Positions 7,693-16,630 of a DNA stretch of 64,000 nt are shown here, piece by piece. The translations under genes were made by a program, and so were the position numbers. Origin of the DNA: Lentimonas sp. CC4 (GTDB taxonomy: Bacteria > Verrucomicrobiota > Verrucomicrobiia > Opitutales > Coraliomargaritaceae); the NCBI RefSeq assembly GCF_902728235.1, contig NZ_CACVBO010000001.1, positions 1,302,001 through 1,366,000 of the forward strand. The letters run 5' to 3'. The notes beneath the pieces are model-generated. The model saw nothing but the letters and a program-made list of their open reading frames with translations. It was not told the origin of the DNA and did no database searches. Numbering within the stretch: position 1 is the stretch's first letter; every line of letters starts with the position of its first letter.

Positions 7693-7717
7693 TTTTTTGC
7701 TTTTGTAGGTCCTTATT

Positions 7718-10411
7718 ATGGAAATGCTAGCTGTTCTATTGGTCTGTTTGTTGGTCGCTGCAATTGTAATGCCATGGGTGAATCACGGGCGTTTGATTCT
7801 GCGTGGGCGTGAGGTGGAGCGACTGAAGGAGGAGGTGGATCGTTTGTCGCGAAAGGTGCTAGACTTGGAGGTGCCGCGAGCGGATGCGGATACAATGAAG
7901 GTTGCGGCTGAGGTGGTTAAAGAGAAGGATTCGGTTGTGGTTCCTGAGGTCGTTTCGGTGATTCCGCCACCGATTCCGAAGGTAGTGGTTCGTTCTGAGG
8001 TGGAGCGACGGGCAGAATCACAGGCAGAAATGCCTGTGTCACGGGAAGAACAGACAGGAATGTCTGTGTCACGGGGAGAACAGGCAGGACGTAGGTCTGC
8101 CGAAGATGGTGAAGCAATGTCTGTATCGCGCGAGAAACAGGCGTCGCAGGATTGGTTTAGTAAGTTGGCGGTGTGGGTGGGTGGTGTGGCCTTGCTGATG
8201 GCTGGGTTCTATATGGTGAAATACTCAATTGATTCGGGTTGGTTGACGCCGACAGTGCGCTTGTGGATGACGACGATCTTTGGTGCATTGCTCTGTATTG
8301 GTGGATTTGTCATCGGTCAAAGGTCAGACTCGGTCGGCAATCAGAGGATCGGGCAGGCGCTGACGGGCGCGGGTGTGGCGTGTTTGTATTTCGCGGTGTA
8401 TGCGGCGGTTAATCTGTATGGCTTTCTGTCGTCGGGCGCTGGGTTTGTGGGGATGGTTGCGGTGACTGCGCTCGCGGTTGGCCTATCGTTACGGCATGGT
8501 GCGCCGATCGCGTTGATGGGGTTCATTGGTGGTTTTTTAACGCCGATGCTGATGGGGGACTTTCGTGAAGATACGGTGTCGCTCTTTGTGTATTTGTTTC
8601 TGCTCTTCGGTGCGGCGCAGTTCTTGTGCGTGAAGCGTGGTTGGTGGGGCTTGTTTCTTGGCACCTTGATTGGCGCTTATTTTTGGACGGCGAGTTTGTT
8701 GTTTAGCTATGCGTGGGGTTATGATGTGTATCCGGAAGGGGCGCTGTTCTTTATCCTGGGGATTTGTGCGCTGAATGCGGGCTTGAGTTTCTATCTGGAT
8801 GCGAAGGTCGATGCGGGGCGTGCGCGTCCGTTGCTGTGGTGCATTCGCATACTCGCTTGGGGCGGTGGCTTATTGCAGACTTTGGTGCTTGTCTGGCTCG
8901 GTGGGTTTGGGGCGGTGGATATGGCGCTGTTTGCCGTGCTGAGCTTTGGCGCCTTGACCCTGGCGGTTGTGCGCGAGGAGGCATTCTCCTGGGCGGCATG
9001 GCTGGCGTTCTGTGCAATGTTGATTGGCACTTTGGCGAATCCGGAGAGCTCGTTGCTGCATTACTGTGTGTGGCCTGCGGGTGTGGCGTTGGTGTTTTTT
9101 GTGGTGGGGCACTTCAAGGCCTTGCGCTCGGAGCAGTCAAGTTGCTGGCGGGGGTTGTCGGTCTGTGCATTAATCATGATGCTGCTGGCTGTGTTTGTGA
9201 ATCGTGAGTTCGTAGTGATGAATGAGGCTCCATTTGAGGGTTTCTGGCTATTGCTGGCGATGGTGGTTGGGGGGCTACTGCTGATTGCGGCGGAGCATTT
9301 GAAGCGCAGTGACGACTCGTATGTATCGACGGTGGCGGAGTATTCCTCATTTGCGGTATTTTTGGTGGGATTCGGGCTCTGGGAAACTTTGCCAACTGAT
9401 TACTTGTCTGCGGGCGTGGCAGGCTTGCTGTTTGTGGCCGCGGTGTATTGGAAGGTGCGGCAACTGGCTCGTGCGGAGTTAGTGTTTGGCGTGCTGGCCG
9501 CTGCGTGGGTAGTGACGATGCTTGAGCGGATTGGATGTTCGTTGGACTATCTTTTGCACTTTGAGGAGTTTCGTGTGGTGGGAATTGGTTGGAGTGAGCT
9601 GGGGAGTTGGTATCTGGGAGCTGCGGTGTTGGCTCTGATTCTTAAATGGTTCGGCTCTGTTCGTAAGTGGGGAGGGTGGTTGCTCGGCCTGGTCAGTTTA
9701 TTGGCAATTGTGGCGAGTTATCACACTTGCGATCTGATTTGGCTCCAGAATTGGTGGTCGGAGGAGGCTGTCGAGGGCGGGCTGACGGCATTGCTGGCGG
9801 TGTTGGCTCTTGCTTGTATGATTTCTGCGAAGCGCTGGGCTGGCGGATTATCGGGCTGTTGGTTGTTGTCGGTGATCGTCGGCTATCGAATCGCAGTGAT
9901 GCATCTGTTTGACCGAGGTGCTCAGGGGGATGGCTTTTTCTGGAATGCGTTGTTCTGGCAATTTGGTGTGCCCTTTGTTGCGGTGTTTGCGATGGCGTGG
10001 ATCAGTCGGGTGCGTGCACTCGTCGGTAGCGCGAAGGCGTATCAGATCGGCGCGATGTTGCTCGGTTTCGTGTGGGCGACCTTTCTGGTGCAGGATTATT
10101 CCGGTAGTTCGCGCCTGTTTAGCGGCGTAGGCACGAGCACGGAGATGTATACTTACTCGGTGGTGTGGCTGCTGCTGGCGGTGGCTTATCAAGCGATGGG
10201 GCTGTGGCGTGGCATTAAGACGCTGCATGTCGGTTCGCTGATTTTATTGCTGCTGACGGTGGGAAAGGTGTTTCTCGTCGATGCATCAGAGTTGGAAGGT
10301 CTGTATCGCGTGCTGTCGTTTCTCGGGCTGGGAGTGGCGCTGATTGGAATCGGGTTCTTCTATAACAAGGTGGTGTTTACGCCTTCGGCGAGTGACGGCT
10401 GCGCAGAGTGA
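7718..10411 (+). CDS. DUF2339 polytopic membrane protein
   Basis: The 897-residue protein has one N-terminal helix (2-20) and a short coiled coil (about 30-52). A low-complexity linker (about 60-145) follows, then roughly two dozen membrane segments from residue 150 to the end. The WVGGVALLMAGFYMVKYSID start of the membrane region and the GFIGGFLTPMLMG stretch are typical of DUF2339, a family of unknown function. Codons 102-141 of the linker are built from an imperfect 30-bp repeat also found between genes elsewhere in the window. It is divergent from a TetR gene and likely under its control. Gly and Val codons in this gene are strongly GTG/GGT biased. Confidence 0.85.
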   Translation: MEMLAVLLVCLLVAAIVMPWVNHGRLILRGREVERLKEEVDRLSRKVLDLEVPRADADTMKVAAEVVKEKDSVVVPEVVSVIPPPIPKVVVRSEVERRAESQAEMPVSREEQTGMSVSRGEQAGRRSAEDGEAMSVSREKQASQDWFSKLAVWVGGVALLMAGFYMVKYSIDSGWLTPTVRLWMTTIFGALLCIGGFVIGQRSDSVGNQRIGQALTGAGVACLYFAVYAAVNLYGFLSSGAGFVGMVAVTALAVGLSLRHGAPIALMGFIGGFLTPMLMGDFREDTVSLFVYLFLLFGAAQFLCVKRGWWGLFLGTLIGAYFWTASLLFSYAWGYDVYPEGALFFILGICALNAGLSFYLDAKVDAGRARPLLWCIRILAWGGGLLQTLVLVWLGGFGAVDMALFAVLSFGALTLAVVREEAFSWAAWLAFCAMLIGTLANPESSLLHYCVWPAGVALVFFVVGHFKALRSEQSSCWRGLSVCALIMMLLAVFVNREFVVMNEAPFEGFWLLLAMVVGGLLLIAAEHLKRSDDSYVSTVAEYSSFAVFLVGFGLWETLPTDYLSAGVAGLLFVAAVYWKVRQLARAELVFGVLAAAWVVTMLERIGCSLDYLLHFEEFRVVGIGWSELGSWYLGAAVLALILKWFGSVRKWGGWLLGLVSLLAIVASYHTCDLIWLQNWWSEEAVEGGLTALLAVLALACMISAKRWAGGLSGCWLLSVIVGYRIAVMHLFDRGAQGDGFFWNALFWQFGVPFVAVFAMAWISRVRALVGSAKAYQIGAMLLGFVWATFLVQDYSGSSRLFSGVGTSTEMYTYSVVWLLLAVAYQAMGLWRGIKTLHVGSLILLLLTVGKVFLVDASELEGLYRVLSFLGLGVALIGIGFFYNKVVFTPSASDGCAE
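8020..8141 (+). repeat. In-frame 30-bp palindromic repeats (family 4) within the DUF2339 linker
   Basis: Units begin at 8020, 8050 and 8080 with a 30-bp period. Each contains the hairpin ACAGRCAgraaTGYCTGT followed by GTCACGG. A further diverged unit ends near 8141. Because 30 bp is ten codons, each adds a decapeptide (QAEMPVSREE, QTGMSVSRGE, and a later GEAMSVSREKQ). The same hairpin is found between genes at 41916, 61821 and 62097. Confidence 0.8.
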
Positions 10412-10455
10412 GAGTGGGAGTGAGAGTGAGAGTGGATGAGGGGGGAGTGAGGGAG
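10406..10455 (+). repeat. GAGAGTGA-type low-complexity tract at the end of the DUF2339 gene
   Basis: GAGTGAGAGTGGGAGTGAGAGTGAGAGTGG overlaps the DUF2339 stop codon (TGA at 10409-10411) and runs into GGGGGGAGTGAGGGAG. The complementary kind of tract occurs at 88-195. Confidence 0.6.
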
Positions 10456-10507
10456 TTTGAGTTTAGTCTTCTAAATTCTGACTTCTAGCTACTAACTTCT
10501 GCCTGAC

Positions 10508-11395
10508 ATGACTGATCTGAAAATATGGCTCGAAGCCACTCGACCGAAAACCCTGCCTGCGGCGGTGGTGCCGGTGATGCTGGCGTCGAGTGTGGCGTAT
10601 GCGGATGGTTGCTTTGACTGGCGGCCTGCGCTGATTTGCGTGCTGTTTGCACTATTTATCCAGGTTGGAACGAATTTTGCCAACGACTACCTCGACGGCA
10701 TCAAGGGCACCGATACCGAGGCGCGGCTGGGGCCGCGGCGCGCGGTGGCGGCTGGATTGATTGCACCTGCGAGGATGAAGCGGGCGACGATTCTGGTGTT
10801 GGCGGTGGGGTTTTGTATTGGGCTCGCACTCATTCCATTTGGTGGTTGGTGGCTGTTGGCAGTGGGCGTGGCAAGTGTTGCCTGTGCGTGGCTCTATACG
10901 GGCGGCCCCTATCCGCTGGCTTATAATGGGCTAGGGGACGTCTTTGTGGTCTTATTTTTCGGCTTCGTGGCGGTGGGGTGCACCTATTATGTGCAGGCTG
11001 GCACGATTTCGCGCGATGTGGTGCTGCTGGGGCTGGGCTGCGGTTTGCTGGTAAATAATATTCTGGTGGTAAATAATTATCGGGATCTCGATGAAGACCG
11101 CGCGGCTCGAAAGCGAACGCTGGTTGTGTTCTTTGGGCGGCGTTTTGCGCAGATGCAGTATTATGCGTCGGCGTTGCTGGCCGGGGTCGTCGTCTTGAGC
11201 TTTTGGGCGCTTGGCTATGGCGCAACTGTCTTGATTGCGCTGCTGCCGGTGATGTATGCGCTTGTTCTCGGCGGGCGGTTGAGTTCGGCCGAAGGGCCGT
11301 CTGACTTTCTTGAAGCGTTGAAAGGTTCGGCGAAAGTCGTTGCTGCGTATGGGGTGCTGTTTTCCGCAGGGGTGGTAATTGGGGCGGTCTTGTAG
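10508..11395 (+). CDS. menA: 1,4-dihydroxy-2-naphthoate polyprenyltransferase MenA
   Basis: MenA is an integral membrane UbiA-superfamily enzyme that attaches a polyprenyl chain to 1,4-dihydroxy-2-naphthoate, giving demethylmenaquinone. This 295-residue copy starts with the family's KIWLEATRPKTLPAA. It has the first Asp-rich site in NFANDYLDGIKGTD (about 57-70), which binds the prenyl diphosphate through magnesium, and the second in NNYRDLDEDRAARKRTL (about 188-204). About eight to nine membrane helices are visible. It implies menaquinone respiration, consistent with the bd oxidase at 55 kb. No other men gene is nearby. Confidence 0.92.
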   Translation: MTDLKIWLEATRPKTLPAAVVPVMLASSVAYADGCFDWRPALICVLFALFIQVGTNFANDYLDGIKGTDTEARLGPRRAVAAGLIAPARMKRATILVLAVGFCIGLALIPFGGWWLLAVGVASVACAWLYTGGPYPLAYNGLGDVFVVLFFGFVAVGCTYYVQAGTISRDVVLLGLGCGLLVNNILVVNNYRDLDEDRAARKRTLVVFFGRRFAQMQYYASALLAGVVVLSFWALGYGATVLIALLPVMYALVLGGRLSSAEGPSDFLEALKGSAKVVAAYGVLFSAGVVIGAVL

Positions 11396-11818
11396 GGCTA
11401 GCACTCGCGACTGTGTGGGTTGCTTGAGGAGGGTCGGCCGGTGCGGCTCCCGCGTTCTACGCAGCCGTTCGGCGAGCCTGAGCGCAGAGCCACAGCGCTC
11501 AACCACAGCACTAGCACGCCGCAGGACGAGGCGGAGCTCGTCCCTCCCGAATGTGTTGAGCGAACCATCGCAATGGTTGATGCGCGGTCGTAATCGTTGG
11601 TGTCATGTGCAATTTTATCGGTGGTGCAGGTTTCGATGGTTTGTCAGCAACTTGGTAAGCGTCGACGTCCATTATCTGGTCTCTATTCAGTCATATTCGG
11701 CTGATTCGCGCATTTCTGGAGACTTGAGAAATATGCTAAAACGCTGGGAGTGTAATAGATACTTGCCATTTAGGGGCGACTGCCTTTGCTTCTCCCGTTT
11801 TTGAACTTACACAGCGTT
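11396..11818. other. 423-bp gene-free gap between menA and yajC
   Basis: No supported gene is present. A GC-rich stretch with several small palindromes (near 11430-11460) leads to the REP hairpin GGACGAG-gcggag-CTCGTCC at 11524-11543, followed by CTCCC. The 25 bases 11524-11548 are the exact inverse of 1758-1782. The AT-richer 11690-11818 part presumably carries the yajC-secDF promoter, but I could not identify a confident -35/-10 pair. Confidence 0.5.
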
Positions 11819-12139
11819 ATGGCACTTCCAGAAATTTCTACTCTCATTCCTCTTGCTCAAGCTTCCGGTGGCGGCCTCGGGCAATTCCTTCCTATCGTCC
11901 TTTTATTTCTCGGGATGTGGTTTCTCATCATCGCTCCACAGCGTAAGCGCCAGAAAGCGCATGATAAGATGCTCTCTGAGCTGAAGAAGGGCGATGAGAT
12001 CGTCACGACTGGTGGTCTTTTCGGAAAAATCACTCGCGTTAAAGATGATCGCTTCGTCGTTGAAATAGCAGACAACACTCGTGTCGAGCTCGGTAAGGGC
12101 TTCGTCTCTAGTAAGATCGAAGCAGCTATCGTCGAGTAA
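11819..12139 (+). CDS. yajC: Preprotein translocase subunit YajC
   Basis: YajC is a small single-span inner-membrane protein that associates with SecDF at the Sec translocon. This 106-residue copy has the membrane helix at about residues 22-42 (FLPIVLLFLGMWFLIIAPQR). After it comes the diagnostic KRQKAHDKMLSELKKGDEIVTTGGLFGKI and the small beta domain. The ATG at 11819 was chosen over an upstream in-frame ATG at 11786 because it gives the usual short N-terminus. It is followed 27 bp later by secDF, the normal pairing. Confidence 0.95.
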   Translation: MALPEISTLIPLAQASGGGLGQFLPIVLLFLGMWFLIIAPQRKRQKAHDKMLSELKKGDEIVTTGGLFGKITRVKDDRFVVEIADNTRVELGKGFVSSKIEAAIVE

Positions 12140-12166
12140 TTCGACACTCCCTCAATAATATATCCC

Positions 12167-14716
12167 ATGTCCGGTAACATTTTTTGGAAATTCGTCCTCA
12201 CGGCAGCCATCATCTTTTGGTGCGCCGCTGAGATCTCTCCGCTGCAAGATCGTCCTTTCGAGGATTACATCGTCGATCAGGCGACGGCTCAAACTGATGA
12301 GTTCGCGACGATCATGGAGCGCGCTCAAGCACGCGTTGATGAACAGGAGTCGAAGACACTCTTCCTCGCATTGCGCGAGATGGGCGTCGAAGAGGGGATC
12401 GATTACGCGGTATTCTTCCCCGAGATCAACCTGCGTGACGTCGCCAATCAGACGAAGCGTAACAACATCCTGCTGAAGCACATCCTCAGCACCGCGCAGA
12501 GTAATTTGCGCCTCGGCCTCGACCTTAAGGGCGGCGTCGGTGTGACGTTGAAGATCGCTGAGAATGCGGAAGGCAGCCAATTCGAGCAGGCTGAACAGCT
12601 GAAAGATGCGATTGAGATCATGGGCAACCGCCTCGACGGTCACGGTGTGGCCGAGCCGATCATTCGCCCAGTCGGGAATGACGCGATCGAGATCCAAATC
12701 GCGGGTCTGTCCACTAAGGATAATCCAGAAGTGCTCGAAGACTTGAAGAAGCCAGCTCGCCTGGAATTCCGTGCGGTGCACGAGACTTTGTTCCCTGACA
12801 CGACTCCGAAGAACAAATACCCAGTTGGCTACGAAGTGCTCGCTGAGGAGAGTGAAGACCGCACGACTGGCGAAGTCACTGAGCGTCGCATGTTTGTGAA
12901 GCTCATTCCTGAAGCCACAGGCGAAATTGTGGATGATGCGTATATTTCTCAGACACAGACTGGTGGTTTTCAGGTGAATCTGGAAATGACCAGCGAAGGT
13001 GCTGATATTTTGGAGGCAGTGACCGAAAGAATGATCGGCAAGCCGCTTGCGATCGTGCTTGATGGCAAACTTTACTCGGCGCCAACAGTCCAGGGCGTGC
13101 TTTCCAGCCGCGCGCAGATTACTGGCACCTACTCGCAGCGTGAGGCATTCGACCTTGCGAACGTCTTGAACAACCCGTTGGCAATTGAGCTTGTGGTTGA
13201 CCAGATGTATGAAGTGCAGCCGACTCTGGCAGAAGGCACACGTGCGAGCTCGATCAATGCGGCTGAATGGGGTGCGATCCTCGTGGTCGGCTTCATGATC
13301 GTTTATTATTTCCTCGGTGGTCTGGTCGCTGTGGCTTCTGCTGCGGTGAATGTGATCATCGTGCTCGGTGTGCTCGCCAGCTTCGGTGCGACACTGACAC
13401 TGCCAGGTGTGGCCGCTCTTGTCCTAACACTCGGTATGGGTGTGGATGCGAACATTCTGATTTTTGAGCGTCTACGTGAAGAGCTCAAGTCTGGCAAGAG
13501 CCTCAAGAATGCAACCTCTGGTGCATTTGCGAAGGTGACCTCCACCATTGTGGACGCCAACTTGACGACGTTGATCACTGCTTCGATTCTGATCTGGCTC
13601 GGCACGGGTCCGGTTAAGGGCTTCGGTGTGACGCTTGCGATTGGTATCTGTGCTTCGATCTTCTGCGCGTTGGTTGTCACTCGCTTCTTGCTCGACTTCC
13701 TGGTGTTCCGTCTCGGCGTCAAGAAGGTGCTTGGCTTGAATTTGTTCTCCGAAATGAAGTTCGATTTCTTTGCACTTCGTAAGCCTGCGTTCATCGCTTC
13801 CTGGCTGCTTGTGTTGGCTGGTGTGATCAGTGTGTTCGTTCACCACGATAAAATCATGGGTATCGACTTCACCGGTGGTGATGAGATGACGGTTTCCTAT
13901 GATGTCACCCATCGCATCGATCTCGGTGATATGGAGGTTGCGATCGAGGAACTCGATCTCGGCGAAGTGAATCCTGTCTATCAGAGCCTGATCGGTCAGG
14001 AGGCGGAAGTTCTCAAGTTGCAAACACGCTTCGACGACAGCCGTAATGTGCTGGCAGCGTTACAAGTCGCGTTCCCTGAGGCAAATCTTCAGGAGGCTGG
14101 CGTGACTCAGATCGGTGCATCTGTTTCCAATAGCATTCAAGCCAATGCGATTTACTCGGTGCTCGCGGCTCTCATCGGTATCTTGCTCTACGTCGCCTTC
14201 CGCTTCGAAGTCGGCTATGGTATCGGAGCGGTGGTTGCGACAATTCACGACGTTTTGATGACGATCGGTGTGTTCGTGATCTGCGGTGAGTTCGATATGT
14301 TCGTCAGTGGTCAGTTCACTGCGCCGATGTTGGCAGCGATCCTGATGATTGTCGGTTATTCGATCAATGATACCATCGTGGTCTTCGACCGTATTCGTGA
14401 AGAGCTGGAATTGAACCCAGGTGCAAATCTACGTTCGATTATCAATTTGGCGATCAACCGTGTGTTCTCTCGCACATTGCTGACCAGTATCACAACGTTG
14501 CTTGCTGCGATGTCACTCTACATCTTTGGTGCAGGTGTGATCAACGATTTGGCTTTTGTCTTCATCATCGGTATTCTTACTGGAACATTCTCCTCCATCT
14601 TCATTGCTAGCCCGATCTTCTTCTGGTGGCACAAGGGGGATCGTCGCCACGTCGAAGAGCATCAGCTCACGCCGAAGCGCTACGAGTGGGAGAGTGAAGG
14701 CTCAAGCGAAGCCTAG
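12167..14716 (+). CDS. secDF: Fused protein translocase subunit SecDF
   Basis: SecDF is an RND-type membrane protein that uses the proton gradient to complete protein export through SecYEG. In this 849-residue protein the SecD half is residues 1 to about 520 and the SecF half about 535-849, so the two are one chain. Marks of SecD are LRLGLDLKGGVGVTL (about 115-128) and GMGVDANILIFERLREE (about 423-439). Marks of SecF are GIDFTGGDEM (about 565) and YSINDTIVVFDRIREEL (about 731-747). The two halves show the mirrored six-helix topology. A terminator follows, so yajC-secDF is an operon. Confidence 0.97.
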   Translation: MSGNIFWKFVLTAAIIFWCAAEISPLQDRPFEDYIVDQATAQTDEFATIMERAQARVDEQESKTLFLALREMGVEEGIDYAVFFPEINLRDVANQTKRNNILLKHILSTAQSNLRLGLDLKGGVGVTLKIAENAEGSQFEQAEQLKDAIEIMGNRLDGHGVAEPIIRPVGNDAIEIQIAGLSTKDNPEVLEDLKKPARLEFRAVHETLFPDTTPKNKYPVGYEVLAEESEDRTTGEVTERRMFVKLIPEATGEIVDDAYISQTQTGGFQVNLEMTSEGADILEAVTERMIGKPLAIVLDGKLYSAPTVQGVLSSRAQITGTYSQREAFDLANVLNNPLAIELVVDQMYEVQPTLAEGTRASSINAAEWGAILVVGFMIVYYFLGGLVAVASAAVNVIIVLGVLASFGATLTLPGVAALVLTLGMGVDANILIFERLREELKSGKSLKNATSGAFAKVTSTIVDANLTTLITASILIWLGTGPVKGFGVTLAIGICASIFCALVVTRFLLDFLVFRLGVKKVLGLNLFSEMKFDFFALRKPAFIASWLLVLAGVISVFVHHDKIMGIDFTGGDEMTVSYDVTHRIDLGDMEVAIEELDLGEVNPVYQSLIGQEAEVLKLQTRFDDSRNVLAALQVAFPEANLQEAGVTQIGASVSNSIQANAIYSVLAALIGILLYVAFRFEVGYGIGAVVATIHDVLMTIGVFVICGEFDMFVSGQFTAPMLAAILMIVGYSINDTIVVFDRIREELELNPGANLRSIINLAINRVFSRTLLTSITTLLAAMSLYIFGAGVINDLAFVFIIGILTGTFSSIFIASPIFFWWHKGDRRHVEEHQLTPKRYEWESEGSSEA

Positions 14717-14740
14717 TCGCACTATCCATTTCAATTTACG

Positions 14741-14778
14741 GAATGGCGATTCGGTGACGAATCGTCATTCTTTGTTTT
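14741..14778 (+). terminator. Probable terminator after secDF
   Basis: GAATGGCGATTCG and CGAATCGTCATTC pair over 13 bp (one G-U) with a GTGA loop, followed by TTTGTTTT. It begins 24 bp after the secDF stop and lies before recJ. Confidence 0.8.
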
Positions 14779-14825
14779 CAAACCCCATTTTATAAGCCTT
14801 TTTTATAGCGCCTGCTTACCTTAAT

Positions 14826-16547
14826 ATGCTTTGGACCACTACTGAGACAAACGAGACACTCGCCGCTCAATTGAGCGACGAGCTTCGTGTGTCGGCGGTG
14901 ATGGGGCAGTTGCTGGCTCAACGTGATTTACCGACAGTCGAGGCCGCGGAGGAGTTTCTCCGTCCGCGTTTGGCTCAGTTGGATAACCCGTTTGCGCTGA
15001 AGAACCTTCGCGCGGCGGTCACTCGTATCGAGCAAGCCATTGAGGGGAAAGAGTCGGTCGTCGTGTTTGGTGATTACGATGTGGACGGTGTGACTAGCAC
15101 GGTGCAGCTCGTCAGTATGCTGCGCACACTCGGGCTAGAGCCGCGCTTCTGTGTGCCGCTGCGCTTGGACGAGGGCTACGGCTTGAGCCATGATGCCATT
15201 GATCGTATCTTTGATGGTGATGTGCCTGAGCTGTTCATTGCGCTGGACTGTGGCACGAATGCGCACGAGCCGATCGCTTACCTGCGTGAGTTGGGCTGCG
15301 ATGTGATCGTGGTGGATCATCACCAGACGAAGACGGAAGCGCCTAAGGGGTGTATTTTTGTAAACCCGCATGTGAATGACCCTGAGGATGCGCCTTGGCG
15401 TGATCTCTGCACGGCGGGGCTCGTTTTTAAGTTGCTGCATGGTTTGCTGAAGAGCCGACGTGAGGCCGAGGATCCACGCGTCGAAGGGATTCAGCTCAAA
15501 GATTATCTAGATCTCGTGGCGATGGGCACGATTGCCGATCTAGTGCCGCTGCACCGTGAAAACCGGATACTGTCTTGGTTTGGATTGCGGCATCTGCGCG
15601 CGAATGGACGTATGGGTGTCCGCGCGTTGGCAGAGGTGAGTGGGATCGATGCCAGCCAGGAAATGGCGAGCTCAGATATTTCGTTTAAACTCGCGCCACG
15701 TATCAATGCGAGTGGCCGTCTGGCGGATGCGACGCTACCGATTAATTTGTTGCTGAGCGACGACCTTGAGCAATGCAAAGGCATTGCGCAGGAGCTCGAC
15801 GCGATGAATCGTGAACGTCAGGGCATTGAGCGTGGGATCGCAGCGGAGGCTGAGCGTCGCGCGGCGGACGAGTTTGCAGATGAGCCCGGCATCGTATTAT
15901 TTGGCGAAGACTGGCACCCTGGTGTCGTTGGTATCGTCGCAAGTCGCGTGAGCCGTCGTTTTCACAAGCCCTGTGTGATCCTTGGTGCGGATGGTGATGA
16001 GACGCATGGCTCTGGTCGCAGTGTGGCGACGGTTAATTTGGTCGAAGTGTTCCAGCGCTGCACCGATCTACTCGGGCACTGGGGTGGGCATCCGATGGCG
16101 GCGGGCGTGTCTCTGCCGACTGCGAACGTTAAAGCATTTACCGCGCGCTATCTTGAGAGTTTGAAGGCGCTCTATCCCGCAGGTCTACCAGAACCATCCT
16201 TACGACTGTCGACATGGTTGGAGGTCGAGGACCTGGAAGAAGGGTTGTTGGATGAACTGGATCGCTTACATCCGTTTGGCCAAGGGAATGCAGAACCATC
16301 CTTCGGGGTGCGAGGCGTCGTGCTCGAAGAAGCACCGCATGCATTTGGCGAAGGGAACTTCCGTTTTCGCATGCCTGCAGTCAACGGTAGTCGCACCGGC
16401 GTAGCAGGCATCGCATGGCGTATGCACGGCGTGCCTGAGGTCGGTCAACCGATTGATATCGCCGTCCGCTTTTCGTGGAACTACTGGCGCAATAGCCGCT
16501 ACCCGCAAGTCACACTGATCGACTGGAAGCCGTCGGGGGAGAATTAG
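14826..16547 (+). CDS. recJ: Single-stranded-DNA-specific exonuclease RecJ
   Basis: RecJ is a 5'-3' single-strand DNA exonuclease of the DHH superfamily that acts in recombination, mismatch and base-excision repair. In this 573-residue protein the metal site is seen in FGDYDVDGVTS (about 80-90), ALDCGTN (about 139-145) and VVDHHQT (about 161-167). The DHHA1 nucleic-acid-binding part has GSGRSVATVNLVE and GGHPMAAGVSL (about 397-430), and a C-terminal OB-like domain follows. The stop codon lies inside the first unit of a GAATTAG tandem repeat. Confidence 0.96.
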   Translation: MLWTTTETNETLAAQLSDELRVSAVMGQLLAQRDLPTVEAAEEFLRPRLAQLDNPFALKNLRAAVTRIEQAIEGKESVVVFGDYDVDGVTSTVQLVSMLRTLGLEPRFCVPLRLDEGYGLSHDAIDRIFDGDVPELFIALDCGTNAHEPIAYLRELGCDVIVVDHHQTKTEAPKGCIFVNPHVNDPEDAPWRDLCTAGLVFKLLHGLLKSRREAEDPRVEGIQLKDYLDLVAMGTIADLVPLHRENRILSWFGLRHLRANGRMGVRALAEVSGIDASQEMASSDISFKLAPRINASGRLADATLPINLLLSDDLEQCKGIAQELDAMNRERQGIERGIAAEAERRAADEFADEPGIVLFGEDWHPGVVGIVASRVSRRFHKPCVILGADGDETHGSGRSVATVNLVEVFQRCTDLLGHWGGHPMAAGVSLPTANVKAFTARYLESLKALYPAGLPEPSLRLSTWLEVEDLEEGLLDELDRLHPFGQGNAEPSFGVRGVVLEEAPHAFGEGNFRFRMPAVNGSRTGVAGIAWRMHGVPEVGQPIDIAVRFSWNYWRNSRYPQVTLIDWKPSGEN

Positions 16548-16575
16548 GAATTAGGAATTAGGAATTAGGAATTGG
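16541..16575 (+). repeat. Five tandem GAATTAG heptamers at the recJ stop codon
   Basis: Four perfect GAATTAG units and one GAATTGG follow head to tail. The TAG of the first unit (16545-16547) is the recJ stop codon. Slippage in this tract would leave recJ unchanged but alter the spacing to pdxJ. Similar degenerate TTAG/GAAGT tracts lie at about 10470-10502 and 33059-33090. Confidence 0.8.
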
Positions 16576-16630
16576 CTCGTGTGTCAAATCCAGTTCGACA
16601 ACTGGAATAAAACTGCCATTTTTTATTTAA

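Noticed and set aside
8020-8110. Regular 30-bp repeats that could suggest a CRISPR array
   Set aside because: The units are contiguous with no unique spacers, lie inside a coding frame and have no cas genes nearby.
11396-11818. Possible riboswitch or small RNA in the menA-yajC gap
   Set aside because: No conserved riboswitch core was recognised; the only clear structure is the REP hairpin at 11524-11543.
12152-12781. 209-codon minus-strand frame opposite secDF
   Set aside because: It mirrors the SecD periplasmic region and has no independent support.
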